This document shows positions 1 through 8,966 of a stretch of DNA of 64,000 bases, in pieces. Position numbers and translations under genes: made by a program. This stretch comes from Calothrix anomala FACHB-343 (GTDB taxonomy: Bacteria; Cyanobacteriota; Cyanobacteriia; Cyanobacteriales; Nostocaceae): contig NZ_JACJQG010000046.1 of NCBI RefSeq assembly GCF_014696435.1, positions 1 to 64,000 on the forward strand, written 5' to 3'. The notes under the pieces are model-generated. The model saw only the letters and a list, made by a program, of their open reading frames with translations, did no database searches and had not been told where the DNA came from. Within the stretch, counting starts at the first letter, position 1; every line of letters starts with the position of its first letter.

Positions 1-29
1 GCAGGTAGGGGGACTTTTGACTGTCCCTT

Positions 30-281
30 CTAAGTGCTTCTTAGAGAATCCCCCGACTTTTTGTTTAAATGAGCGTAGCGAAATTTAAACAGTCGGGGGA
101 GTGTCAATTCAGACATATCTTGATGGGCGTGGGCGGGGGCGCTTTGTCCGGGCGCAAAACGCGCTTGAGAAAAGTTCGTTAAATGGGGTAAGTCCCCCAG
201 CTTTAGCATGACTTTTTTCTTAATTTCCGGGTTATGAGATACGGGTTGTTCTGGTAATTCGTTCAGGGAAGTGGTAATCAT
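30..281 (-). pseudogene. Cupin-domain gene, 5' part, interrupted by a palindromic element
   Basis: The first 45 or so codons read as the start of a small cupin protein: after a short leader comes KLGDLPHLTNFSQARFAPGQ, then SAPAHAHQDMSE, the His-rich first half of a cupin metal site. Right after DMSE the frame runs into the hairpin at 50-100 and the remaining residues (about TLPRLFKFRYAHL onward) are encoded by that repeat, ending in a stop at 30. The second cupin half is therefore missing from this frame. The rest of the gene would lie towards or beyond the left edge, so an intact gene re-entered in another frame cannot be excluded. It ends 6 bases from the start side of the neighbouring minus-strand gene. 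Family assignment is from motif pattern only; no substrate can be named. Confidence 0.55.
50..100. repeat. Palindromic insertion-like repeat inside the cupin gene
   Basis: Arms TCCCCCGACT and AGTCGGGGGA are perfectly complementary, and inner arms GTTTAAAT/ATTTAAAC add 8 more pairs around the loop gagcgtagcg. It lies exactly where the cupin reading frame loses similarity. It carries no coding sequence. Confidence 0.7.
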
Positions 282-287
282 TCGAGT

Positions 288-3182
288 CTATTCAGGTCTC
301 AAATCATTGGATAATTCCACAATACCCCTAGAGCCATCTATCCGTACTCGCTGCCCATCTTGGAGTAACCAAGTAGCGCCGCTTACATCCATGATTGCGG
401 GAATTCCGTATTCACGCGCGACGATCGCACCGTGAGAAAGTCTACCGCCAGCTTCGGCAATTAAGCCGCCAGCCCTTACCAATATTGGTGCCCAGGCGGA
501 GTCTGTGTAAGGTACTACAAGAATTGTCTCTCTATCTATTGTTGGTAGGTTTTGTAAATTGCGTAACACCTTCACTTTCCCTTCAGCTTGTCCGTGACTG
601 GCGGGAATTCCTTGTAAAACTTGATCGGAGTACAAAGCTGAGGGAGCTAGGGGATGGGGTGGTGTATGACCGTAAACTAAAAGAGGGATTTGGGTAATTT
701 GGCTATCTTGGGAAAATTGCGATCGCCTTTTTTCGAGTAATTTATGTAATTGGTGGCTCAATTCTAAATCCGTCGCTGTCACTAAACTACCAATTTCCTC
801 TAATTCCAAGAAAAAGATATCGCCAGTTTCTTGCAGCAACCCAGATTTTAACCAAATCTGCTCTAAAGCGATAAAACTCCAGCGTAATTCTGCTAACAGG
901 CGCGAATAAACTTCAGTTACTCTACCTTTTAAATCCACGCGCCGTTGGACATTTCCCCGTTTGCGTTTCCCCGAAAAAACTTGGTTAATCGGATCTACAC
1001 CATCTATCGCTGCGTCACTTCCCTGCATTAATTGCACAAACAGCTGTTTAACATATTCGGGGTTTTCTTTCCAAGTGCTAACAGAGATATCTGTACCTAC
1101 TTCGCTTAAATAGCCGTAGTCTTGCAGCAGTTCGTTAAAATCGTAAATAATATTCTGTCCTTCGGGGGTTGCTTCCAACTGCTCAAAAACTTTCTCTGGC
1201 TCAAATTCAGCTAATACTTGTTTGGCATTTTGGGCTAAAGCACTGAGCGATCGCAATACGGCTACCTCTGGTGCCACACTATTATCAATCTCTCCATCTT
1301 TGACTCGATAAATTTTTTGCCTAATAGCCGCACTGATGGGAGCGAAAATACTATAGTAAGTGGCAAGACGCAGCACTTCTAAAATCATGTCCACTCGCGC
1401 CAATAATTCGGCTGGCTCTAGTGCTTCAATAGATTCATGGGCTAATTGAGATAATACCGGCACAAACTTCTCGCGGTAATCTCGCTTAAAATCGGTTTCT
1501 AAATCCATTTCTCGCCGGATTAACCGCAACAATCCCGGTATATTCTGTAAAGTCGAAAGTATGGGCGGTTTACTTAAGCTATCGCCTCTGGTTAAAAATT
1601 CTAAACTTTCTGGCGGTAATCCCATCCGCAAAAATATCTGTCCCAGGAGGGATGCATTAAAATATGCCCTGGAGTAATGCAGAGTTGCAGTTTCGGCAAA
1701 ATCTAATCCTAAAACGCGATCGCCTAAACCTAGTGTAAATATTTCCCCCCAAACACCACAAGTTAAAGGACGGTTCACCGACCAAGTTAAGGGATGAATC
1801 ACGCCGGGGATAACTTCAGCAGCGATTTTTCTTGTCCAAATGGGTAATAAAGTGGTGATGGGTCTAGCTTGTAATACCCACAAAGTTTGACCGTCATAAC
1901 TCCACTCAATATCTTGGGGGATACCGTGGTAACGTTTTTCTAAACGTCGAGCTAATAATGCGACTTGTTTAATTAAGGCTTGTGGTACTCTTCCTGCACC
2001 TTCTAATTGTACGGAAGAGAAATTTTCTGTCTCTACCACAAAAGCCCGATATTGTTCTGGGGTGACTCTGCCAGAGACAACTTGACTGGCGCTACCGGGT
2101 AAAGCTTCAATGACAATGGCATCGCCTTGCTGAGTGATGGGATCGCGACTGAAAGCTACACCAGAATAAACGCTTTGGACTTGTTGCTGAATCAGCACCG
2201 CCATTGCTTGATCTGGTAAACCGCGATCGCGCCTATATTGTACTGCAGTAGGATGATCGTAGGAAGCTCGAACTTGAGCGATCGCTTCGGCTAATTTCTG
2301 TTCGCTGGTAACATTCAACACCGTTTCATACTGTCCAGCTGCTGAAGCTTGTTCGGAATCTTCGCCAATGGCTGAAGAACGCACTACTAAAGGCGATAAT
2401 TCCGATGGCTGGAAAAAGTCGATTACTCCTGTGGGATCGTCTTCGGGAGCGAGTACCCATCCTTTAGGAACTGGGTAACCCCAACGCTTGAGTTGGGATA
2501 GCGCTGCTGCTTTATGTCCAACTTTTGTCTCATCTAACTCATCTTTGAGAGACATCAGCTGAGTTTCACCGCCCAATAATTCCAGCATCGCTTTTGATTC
2601 TGGTTTTGCACCTTGGGCTGGAAGTTTAAGATCGTCAGGAATTTTGAGATAAATCCAAGCTAATAAGCCAGCTAAACTAGCCGCAGCGATAACGCGGGGA
2701 AAATCTTCAATATGCAATATTAAGACAAATAGGGGAAATAACAACAAAACACCAAATTTGACGATTTTTTTCGATTGTAAAATCATCAAACTAATCGCGG
2801 CTAAAAAACCTGTAAACCCTGCCACTAGCGGATCGTGTACCAAAAATCCCCAGACGACGTTTGTTGTACCGGCTCCTTTGCCTAGAGAATATCTACCAAT
2901 TACCAAGGCTATGAGGGCGATGATTTCCCAAGTCGATCCCTCACTAAAAAAAGCACGGGCGATGAGAACAGCAGCAATCCCTTTAAACGCTTCTGATAAT
3001 ACGGCGAGAATCCCTACCAGTTTGCCACCGTGGTAAAAAGCAGCTGACACACTGATATTTCCCGTACCGAGTTTGGCTAATTTCCTCCCTGTTAGGGCGT
3101 AGGTAATCCAGGCAATTAGCGGTAACGCACCCAGTAAGGGGCAGACAATTAAAATCGTTAAGGCACCCCAAAGTTCAGACAT
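288..3182 (-). CDS. PlsY-like membrane domain fused to PEP/pyruvate-binding phosphotransferase (PEP synthase-like)
   Basis: 964 residues. Residues 1-185 are hydrophobic with about five membrane segments and carry glycerol-3-phosphate acyltransferase PlsY hallmarks: GTGNISVSAA near 40 (family motif GSGNxGATN) and GKGAGTTNVVWG near 102. From about 210 the protein becomes a PPDK/PEP-synthase ATP-binding domain (KVGHKAAALSQL, VVRSSAIGEDSEQASAAGQY, SRDPITQQGDAIVIEA, QDIEWSYDGQTLWVLQARP). The C terminus is a swivelling phosphohistidine domain, GGRLSHGAIVAREYG, with His917 as the expected carrier. A central region of about 400 residues links them. Known family enzymes move phosphate between ATP, a histidine and pyruvate or another acceptor. 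Which acceptor is used here, and whether the PlsY part is catalytic, cannot be told. Likely at the cytoplasmic membrane. Start is ATG without a clear Shine-Dalgarno site. Confidence 0.85.
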   Translation of the reverse strand: MSELWGALTILIVCPLLGALPLIAWITYALTGRKLAKLGTGNISVSAAFYHGGKLVGILAVLSEAFKGIAAVLIARAFFSEGSTWEIIALIALVIGRYSLGKGAGTTNVVWGFLVHDPLVAGFTGFLAAISLMILQSKKIVKFGVLLLFPLFVLILHIEDFPRVIAAASLAGLLAWIYLKIPDDLKLPAQGAKPESKAMLELLGGETQLMSLKDELDETKVGHKAAALSQLKRWGYPVPKGWVLAPEDDPTGVIDFFQPSELSPLVVRSSAIGEDSEQASAAGQYETVLNVTSEQKLAEAIAQVRASYDHPTAVQYRRDRGLPDQAMAVLIQQQVQSVYSGVAFSRDPITQQGDAIVIEALPGSASQVVSGRVTPEQYRAFVVETENFSSVQLEGAGRVPQALIKQVALLARRLEKRYHGIPQDIEWSYDGQTLWVLQARPITTLLPIWTRKIAAEVIPGVIHPLTWSVNRPLTCGVWGEIFTLGLGDRVLGLDFAETATLHYSRAYFNASLLGQIFLRMGLPPESLEFLTRGDSLSKPPILSTLQNIPGLLRLIRREMDLETDFKRDYREKFVPVLSQLAHESIEALEPAELLARVDMILEVLRLATYYSIFAPISAAIRQKIYRVKDGEIDNSVAPEVAVLRSLSALAQNAKQVLAEFEPEKVFEQLEATPEGQNIIYDFNELLQDYGYLSEVGTDISVSTWKENPEYVKQLFVQLMQGSDAAIDGVDPINQVFSGKRKRGNVQRRVDLKGRVTEVYSRLLAELRWSFIALEQIWLKSGLLQETGDIFFLELEEIGSLVTATDLELSHQLHKLLEKRRSQFSQDSQITQIPLLVYGHTPPHPLAPSALYSDQVLQGIPASHGQAEGKVKVLRNLQNLPTIDRETILVVPYTDSAWAPILVRAGGLIAEAGGRLSHGAIVAREYGIPAIMDVSGATWLLQDGQRVRIDGSRGIVELSNDLRPE

Positions 3183-3226
3183 CTTGGATTTTTGATTTTA
3201 GATTTATTTTGCACTTGGCATTTTGC

Positions 3227-3251
3227 ATCTCAAATCTCAAATCTCAAATCT
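3227..3251. repeat. Short tandem repeat ATCTCAA
   Basis: Three and a half copies of the 7-mer ATCTCAA just upstream of the PlsY/PEP-synthase-like gene. Typical cyanobacterial short tandem repeat. Confidence 0.6.
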
Positions 3252-3373
3252 TACGGAAATTTTATTGATGCTTTCAAGGGCGCTTTGAAGAGTTAGGCAG
3301 GGCACACTTAGCTGAGGCAGAAGCCATCTTCGCCAGTGACCTGCCAACTGACCAAATACTAAGCAGCTAACTC

Positions 3374-3514
3374 TTAGTTTAGCGCATAAGCCGCTTGTAG
3401 TGCCCAAATAATTAGACCAGCGATTGAACCCAATAGCAGCACAGTAGAGATAGTAACTACTTTTGGAGAATCAGCTCCATCAAATTTCATGATGCCACGA
3501 TTTAAGTCGGACAT
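3374..3514 (-). CDS. 46-residue single-pass membrane protein
   Basis: A small open frame reading MSDLNRGIMKFDGADSP, then a membrane segment (about residues 18-44: VVTISTVLLLGSIAGLIIW and AALQ-type end) and ending YALN. ATG at 3514 is preceded by GGAGG 12 bases upstream, a good ribosome site, which is the main reason to call it real. The short polar N terminus plus one transmembrane helix is the build of the small subunits of photosystem II, cytochrome b6f or NDH-1 complexes, so a photosynthetic accessory subunit is plausible. I do not recognise the sequence as PsbX, PsbN, PsbJ, PetM, PetN or NdhP, and give no name. It stands alone on its strand, 192 bases upstream of the next minus-strand gene. 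Confidence 0.75.
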   Translation of the reverse strand: MSDLNRGIMKFDGADSPKVVTISTVLLLGSIAGLIIWALQAAYALN

Positions 3515-3974
3515 AGCTTTGTAAGCCTCCTTTGTTACAGTGCTAATTTGTCCGTTTTGATTGTAGTCTTTCTGTTTAACGATATTATTAAAATGTCATG
3601 ATTATTTTGTTTAAGCTTTGCAACGAAAAGCGCCACAAATTTATTCATATCTTTAAAGATAAAAGTAATATTCTATACTAAGTGGTCATTTGTCATTGGT
3701 CATTCTTACAAAGTTCTGATCGGAGGAAACCTCCGCTCAGACTTTGCGCTTTGTCATTGGTAAAACAACAGATGGCATCTGGCAATTTAGGGATATAAGT
3801 GATTTATAATACTAGTTTTTAATTATTTATACATAGATGAATTGAGGCAAGAAAGACAATAAATTATGAGAAATCTATGAAAAATCTGTCTCAGGGCTGA
3901 AATATAAATAGTATAATTTAATACTTTAAGTGCAATAGATTAATTTTTTTTAATTAATGGGATGGTAATTTTGG
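3515..3974. other. Intergenic region, no gene seen
   Basis: 460 AT-rich bases. It must hold the promoter of the 46-residue membrane protein (left end) and of the SGNH hydrolase (right end). The only structure seen is the palindrome at 3710-3745 set between two copies of TTTGTCATTGGT. Confidence 0.5.
3710..3745. repeat. REP-like palindrome flanked by TTTGTCATTGGT direct repeats
   Basis: Core CGGAGG-aaa-CCTCCG with outer arms AAAGTTCTGA/TCAGACTTT, one bulged base. The 12-mer TTTGTCATTGGT occurs on both sides (about 3689 and 3754), as if the hairpin had been inserted within or between short repeats. Confidence 0.65.
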
Positions 3975-4946
3975 GTGAAATTAGCCTTAACGATCGCGTT
4001 GGCAGTAATTATCGGCTTACTGGTAGGAATTGAGGTAGGATTGCGATCGCTGTTTGGTTTTGGTAATCCCCTAACTTACATTAGCGATCCGCAGATAGGT
4101 TATTTGTTAGCGCCGAACCAAAAAACTCGTCGATTTGGCAATCGCATTGAGATTAATGAATATTCTATGCGTAGCCAGCCGATTACCAAAACACCTGCAC
4201 CTGATACAATCCGGGTGTTAATTTTGGGCGACTCCATCGCTAACGGTGGTTGGTGGACAGATCAAGATAATACAATTTCGCAGTTACTGATGGGCGCTTT
4301 AACGTCAGCCACTCAGGATAAATACCAGCAAATTGAAGTATTAAATGCATCGGCTAACTCTTGGGGGCCGAGAAATGAATTAGCTTACCTACAAAGATTT
4401 GGGAATTTCCAATCCCAGGCGGTGGTGTTATTAATTAATACCGATGATTTATTTGCTACGGCTCCCACATCCTTACCAGTGGGACGCGATCGCAATTATC
4501 CAGATCGCAAACCACCTCTAGCAATGATAGAACTTTGGCAGCGTTATTTAATTAAAGACAAGCCACATCCAGAACTTCAAGCCATACAAAAAGAATCAGG
4601 CGATCGTGTGGGAATAAATTTAGCAGCAATTGGTAAAACCCAAGTGCTAACCCAACAAAGCAACAGCCAATTTCTGTTAGTGATGACTCCCCTATTGCGC
4701 GAAATTGGCGAACCAGGTTCTCGCGATTATGAAATTAAGGCGCGTCAAAGGCTCAAGGAATTTACCCAAGGGCAACAGATTACTTATATAGATGTATTGC
4801 CTATATTTAACAATACCCCAAACGTCAAAGCCTTGTATCAAGACCACATTCACCTAAATTTAGCAGGTAATCGAGTAGTTAGCCAAATTATCGCGCGATC
4901 GCTAGTAAAAATCTTAAATCAAAGTGATAATGCAATATCGATGTAG
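3975..4946 (+). CDS. SGNH/GDSL-family hydrolase, membrane-anchored
   Basis: 323 residues. An N-terminal hydrophobic stretch (residues 2-20, LALTIALAVIIGLLVG) looks like a signal anchor, so the catalytic part is probably periplasmic. Block I is VLILGDSIANGG with Ser87 as nucleophile, a block with NASANSWGPRNE follows, and block V is DHIHLNLAG with Asp290 and His293. These give the Ser-Asp-His set of SGNH esterases and acetylhydrolases, many of which remove acetyl or acyl groups from cell-wall sugars or polysaccharides. The substrate is unknown. Start is GTG at 3975 (an in-frame choice set by the anchor). Stands alone, convergent with the CHAT gene 31 bases away. Confidence 0.8.
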   Translation: MKLALTIALAVIIGLLVGIEVGLRSLFGFGNPLTYISDPQIGYLLAPNQKTRRFGNRIEINEYSMRSQPITKTPAPDTIRVLILGDSIANGGWWTDQDNTISQLLMGALTSATQDKYQQIEVLNASANSWGPRNELAYLQRFGNFQSQAVVLLINTDDLFATAPTSLPVGRDRNYPDRKPPLAMIELWQRYLIKDKPHPELQAIQKESGDRVGINLAAIGKTQVLTQQSNSQFLLVMTPLLREIGEPGSRDYEIKARQRLKEFTQGQQITYIDVLPIFNNTPNVKALYQDHIHLNLAGNRVVSQIIARSLVKILNQSDNAISM

Positions 4947-4977
4947 ACGATTAATACCAACCTTTTCAGAATGATGT

Positions 4978-7020
4978 CTATGCATCAGGTGGTCGTCTTT
5001 TAGTAAAGCGTTCTATCATTGAATTAACAGTCTGATAGCCAGGAATTAACTTTTCAACCTGATCGAATTGATAAACCAGTTCGCCATCAGGAGAGAATTC
5101 TCTTGCTTCCGATTGCAAAGCCTGGGATTGTTGACGCACATCTTCAACATCAGACAGATTAATAAATCTACTGACAAAAATTTCTTCTACCCCTGATTTT
5201 AAAGCAACCCAAATATCTCCGTCCAAATATCTTGCTGTTCCCAGATATTCAATCTTTGTGTGAATTCCATCAACAAATATGGCTAAGATTTCTTTATCTA
5301 CATCACTCAAAAGTTCTGGCTTAATATAGCTTTTAATGTTATTTTTTTCAATGAATTCTTTAATATAATTACTAGGGAAAGGAATTAACCGTCCCGTAAT
5401 TTTCGCTTCTACTACATAGGCAATTCTATTACCGTCTTTTTCAAACAGAGGCTCTACTACATTGGTGTAATATTTCTTGGCAACAAAAACCGGAATAGAA
5501 TTACGAACAATACTGTGGTAAAAACCCATGTATACCCAGTCAGATTGAGTTTCTTCAGGATTTAATCTCAAAACCATTTGTGCAGCAGTAAAAGCTATAT
5601 TAGCATCCACAGCCGTTTGGTTGTATGAATTTTCATAGTCTTCCTTGGGTATAGCACGCCGATAACCTCTGAGAACTTCGCGTTTGAGCATTGGCGGGCC
5701 AATAAACATGGGAGCATATTGGGAGAGCGCTCCTGTAATGGATACCCACTGTCCCTTGCTCAAGTTGCGCGTCCAAAAATCGCCAACATTAGTTAACTCG
5801 ATGACATCTGGCTGTTGAGAGTTAGATATATTCTCTTGGTTGTCCCCTACTTCTGCTTCTAATAACTCCCCCAGAGAAAAAATTCCTAGCAGCAAATATT
5901 CTATTATTTTGCTAACATAATCCACTTTAGGAGGGGTTAGCTCTTGCCATGTTAGAGGTACTTCTGCTGGATTTTGACAAATCACTGGTAACCAGGTTGC
6001 CGAAGGTAACAGATTTTCGATTTCTTGAAGTTTTTCTCGCGCTTTTCTGACAGCAGAATATAATGATTCTCCATTTGCAAAGTAGTTGAGAAAATACTTC
6101 AGAAACTCCTGCGCTACTTCATCAGGTACAGGCTCTTTCATGACAATAACCTGTGGAATATGTAGACTTTCTAGCTCCTTCACTAGTCCTAATCCCTCAC
6201 AAGAATTAAAAATAGCTAGTCGTAAACCTCTTTTAATAGCTGTCTTCAGGTCTTCTTTCAAGTCACTAATGGATAGGCTGTCATTTTTATTAATGTAAAT
6301 TCTGCCTTCTCCATTATGAATATGGCTAGCTCCATGACCTGCAAAAAATAAAATATCCCAGCCTTTATCATCTTTCCAAAGTGCTTCGTATATCTGCTTG
6401 CGATTGGGTTCTAAGAGATAAACAATTTCCGCATTCTTTTCTTTTCCTAACTGCTCTAATAATTTTTTATCTACGTCTACCTTTATGCCCTCACTATTAC
6501 CGAGAATCGCTAAAATTCTTGGTTTAAATCTGATTCTTTGGATTCGTTCTGGTATCTGATAATTGGGAGAACTAATAGCAATTTCTGCGTTGTGGCTCTG
6601 AATAATATCCCACAAATGCCAAGGTAGCTTTCTGAGCAGATCGACTTCATTATTTTGGATCACTATCCTAAGTTCTTCAGAACTATCTACTTGTTCTAAA
6701 ATTTTTTTCAGAGGTAGAAAATCCTCTGAATTAAGCCATTGATTAAAGCTGCTGGCTAAACTTTGAGATGCTTGGTCACAATCTTTCACTGAAGAAAAAC
6801 CACCGCTTTGATCTTCTACGTTTCTTAATGCGCGCAGACGCTTACCTAATTGACTATATTTTGAGCGCCAGAGTTTATAGAATTCAGGAAGTTGAGTATC
6901 TGGGGGCAATTTGCCTGTGTGACCTACTGAAGGAGCTTTGCCAGCTTCTCCAAGCCGAAGCATCGCACTGAATCCTTTGTCAAAGTGACCTTCAAGTCTT
7001 AAAACAGCAACTCTCGCCAC
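4978..7020 (-). CDS. CHAT-domain (caspase-like peptidase) protein
   Basis: 680 residues. Residues 1-65 hold a conserved-looking N-terminal module (VAVLRLEGHFDKGF, TGKLPPDTQLPEFY). The CHAT domain spans about 165-350, with FFAGHGASH giving His229 and FNSCEGLGL giving Cys274, the expected catalytic dyad of caspase-like CHAT peptidases. Residues 400-680 are a separate region (begins DFWTRNLSKGQW) that I do not recognise. No signal peptide; cytoplasmic, though a hydrophobic patch at 372-386 (IIEYLLLGIFSLGELL) is notable. It starts 21 bases after the DUF1822 gene and is last in a minus-strand run with a sigma-like factor. CHAT proteins include separases, TPR-CHAT of CRISPR-guided systems and other regulated proteases; the target here is unknown. 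Confidence 0.85.
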   Translation of the reverse strand: MARVAVLRLEGHFDKGFSAMLRLGEAGKAPSVGHTGKLPPDTQLPEFYKLWRSKYSQLGKRLRALRNVEDQSGGFSSVKDCDQASQSLASSFNQWLNSEDFLPLKKILEQVDSSEELRIVIQNNEVDLLRKLPWHLWDIIQSHNAEIAISSPNYQIPERIQRIRFKPRILAILGNSEGIKVDVDKKLLEQLGKEKNAEIVYLLEPNRKQIYEALWKDDKGWDILFFAGHGASHIHNGEGRIYINKNDSLSISDLKEDLKTAIKRGLRLAIFNSCEGLGLVKELESLHIPQVIVMKEPVPDEVAQEFLKYFLNYFANGESLYSAVRKAREKLQEIENLLPSATWLPVICQNPAEVPLTWQELTPPKVDYVSKIIEYLLLGIFSLGELLEAEVGDNQENISNSQQPDVIELTNVGDFWTRNLSKGQWVSITGALSQYAPMFIGPPMLKREVLRGYRRAIPKEDYENSYNQTAVDANIAFTAAQMVLRLNPEETQSDWVYMGFYHSIVRNSIPVFVAKKYYTNVVEPLFEKDGNRIAYVVEAKITGRLIPFPSNYIKEFIEKNNIKSYIKPELLSDVDKEILAIFVDGIHTKIEYLGTARYLDGDIWVALKSGVEEIFVSRFINLSDVEDVRQQSQALQSEAREFSPDGELVYQFDQVEKLIPGYQTVNSMIERFTKRRPPDA

Positions 7021-7041
7021 ATTAAATCGCCCCCAGTTGCG

Positions 7042-8196
7042 TTAGCAAATAAAATGCTCTATGTGGCTAGTAGCATAACATAACCCTACTTTCACTGCAA
7101 AACGGTCACCAGGAGCGACATCAAAGGATTTTTGAATATAATCATCCTTATCTTGTGCTTCAAACTCTTGCCAGACTTGTTCAGATTCATCAAGTATGGC
7201 TAATTTACAACCAGTAGGAACAAAAATATCAGGTTCAATAGGATACACTTGTACTCGCACTCTAATTGAACCATCATCGTTTGGTCTGCAACTCATAACT
7301 AGAGTCACAAAACAATCGCTGCGTAATTGAATTTGTTTGCGCTGACGCACAGCAGCTTGCGGATGATGATGGTCAAGTTTCCCCAAACTTAATGCAGCTT
7401 GCCAACGAGTATCTTCATTGTGGGTAACTTTTAGTAGTTGTGTCAATGCAGCGATCGCTTCTGATTTACCAAAACCAATTTCCCCTAATCTCTGAGCTGC
7501 TTCTTGAGTGCAAAGTTCATCATCACTATGCAATTGCTCAATCCAATAATTAATGGTTTCTGGATTGTCAAGTATTAATGTACTAATATGACCTTGTCTA
7601 AAACGTGGATTTATTCCACTAACGAGATTGGTTGTTTCAACTGTGTCCCAACCTGCTCCAAGTTGACGCTCTAAAATATCTTTGAGTCTGGTTAACCCTC
7701 CCCGCGCGTTAACTCGTTCTAACCATTCCAAATGATTTAGTAAAGTATCAAGACAGGATAGATTTTGAATATCCAATTGCTCAGGTGATTCATCAATTCC
7801 AGGAATATAACATCCTAGTAATTGCACTTGGTTCAATTTCTGTAAAAATTGAACTGCTATATAAGCAATCCGATTTTCTCTAACCTCATGAGGTAAGTAA
7901 ATAGATGTTTCCCCTTCTAGGATTGGACGACATTCCAACCTTCCTGCTGAGGGAATAAATATGTCAGCAACATTATTGAAGGTATGAATGATTGGATTCC
8001 AGCTTTCACTTTCTTGCAAATCTGTATCTATTTCCATCCATTGTAAGAAATGATTTACCGCCCAAACTGCTAAAGTATTACGATAAACTAGTTCGCGTTG
8101 CTCAGATTTAGCTTGCTTTAAGGCAAAGTTTCTTGCTAAGTTATGGGCTTCTTTGTTTAGTGGAATAGTTATCGGAAATAATTGTTGCTCGTTCAT
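7042..8196 (-). CDS. DUF1822-family protein with HEAT-like repeats
   Basis: 384 residues from the chosen start MNEQQLFPITIPL. The N-terminal 200 residues fit the cyanobacterial DUF1822 pattern (AHNLARNFALKQ, VYRNTLAVWAVNHFLQWM, then VAVQFL-type strand and LNHLEWL). Residues about 250-300 look like one or two HEAT-like helical repeats (AAQRLGEIGFG, AIAALTQLLKV, RWQAALSLGKL). The C terminus (RPNDDGSIRVRVQVYP) looks like a beta domain. ATG at 8196 has GAGAAGG 7-8 bases upstream; the longer frame to 8256 has no such site and would overlap the sigma-like gene. It begins 14 bases after that gene's stop and ends 21 bases before the CHAT gene. DUF1822 has no known biochemical role; the recurring neighbours suggest a partner or sensor of the CHAT protein. 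Confidence 0.85.
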   Translation of the reverse strand: MNEQQLFPITIPLNKEAHNLARNFALKQAKSEQRELVYRNTLAVWAVNHFLQWMEIDTDLQESESWNPIIHTFNNVADIFIPSAGRLECRPILEGETSIYLPHEVRENRIAYIAVQFLQKLNQVQLLGCYIPGIDESPEQLDIQNLSCLDTLLNHLEWLERVNARGGLTRLKDILERQLGAGWDTVETTNLVSGINPRFRQGHISTLILDNPETINYWIEQLHSDDELCTQEAAQRLGEIGFGKSEAIAALTQLLKVTHNEDTRWQAALSLGKLDHHHPQAAVRQRKQIQLRSDCFVTLVMSCRPNDDGSIRVRVQVYPIEPDIFVPTGCKLAILDESEQVWQEFEAQDKDDYIQKSFDVAPGDRFAVKVGLCYATSHIEHFIC

Positions 8197-8210
8197 GATG
8201 CCTTCTCTAT

Positions 8211-8897
8211 TTAATAACCTAGTTTCAGCGCTATAGCTCTCAACAAAGGTATGCATTGTCTATTCCAAAATGCAGTGACAGTTCCTTGAGGTAGATGTAA
8301 TTCTTGTGCAATATCTCGCCATTTTTGTGCATTGTCACTTAGCAATCTTCTCTTAACTAATTCTTGACAGTTACACTGAGGAGCGGTTTTTAGATGACAC
8401 TGCTGCAATAATCTTTCTGGGTCTTGGTGAATGTAGTTTTTAATTTTATTGAGCAGTTCTTCATCGGCTAGTCGGTTTAATGGATCTAAGGTAAAACCAA
8501 TGTTTTCTGTATCTTCAAAACACAATGGTTGTCTTCCTTGTTCGCGATAGATATCGAATATCCTCCGTTGAAGAATCTTATTAAACCACTTGGTAAAACA
8601 GCATTGAACATGAATTACATCTACATCGCTAATGTCTAACCCATACAAGCTGGGAAAGCTATGAATGTTCGACCAAACATTCTCTAAAGCTCGGTTCAAC
8701 GCCTCTTGGTATTCTATACGCGGGTCTAATGTTTTTCTAATACCTGGTAATTTTGGGATGAGATATAGCAGACGATTGAGTGCTTTGCGTTGCTCTCGGC
8801 TCCCATTTTCTTGTTGCAGTATTTCTCGAATACAATAGTAAAGCTGTTCGCTTTGCGGCCGTAGTGCATCATCATCACTATATATTGTTGTCATCAT
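8211..8897 (-). CDS. Sigma-70-like RNA polymerase sigma factor (small, divergent)
   Basis: About 228 residues. The central part (YQEALNRALENVWSNI ... WFNKILQRRIFDIYREQG) resembles sigma region 2, and the end (KWRDIAQELHLPQGTVTAFW) is a helix-turn-helix of the sigma region 4 kind. A Cys/His-rich stretch lies between (CHLKTAPQCNCQEL), unusual for a sigma factor and perhaps metal- or redox-responsive. Start: the frame is open to 8963, but the first double Met (MMTTIYSDDD) at 8897 fits better, leaving a 69-base gap after the methyltransferase; neither start has a clear ribosome site. It sits directly upstream of the DUF1822 and CHAT genes. It could be an ECF-type sigma that controls its own operon, or a DNA-binding relic of one. 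Confidence 0.75.
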   Translation of the reverse strand: MMTTIYSDDDALRPQSEQLYYCIREILQQENGSREQRKALNRLLYLIPKLPGIRKTLDPRIEYQEALNRALENVWSNIHSFPSLYGLDISDVDVIHVQCCFTKWFNKILQRRIFDIYREQGRQPLCFEDTENIGFTLDPLNRLADEELLNKIKNYIHQDPERLLQQCHLKTAPQCNCQELVKRRLLSDNAQKWRDIAQELHLPQGTVTAFWNRQCIPLLRAIALKLGY

Positions 8898-8966
8898 CGC
8901 TACTTGATAGCTTATAAGTTGAAGTTGGCACTTGAGCAGTTTTGACCACTTGTAAAATATCAAATT

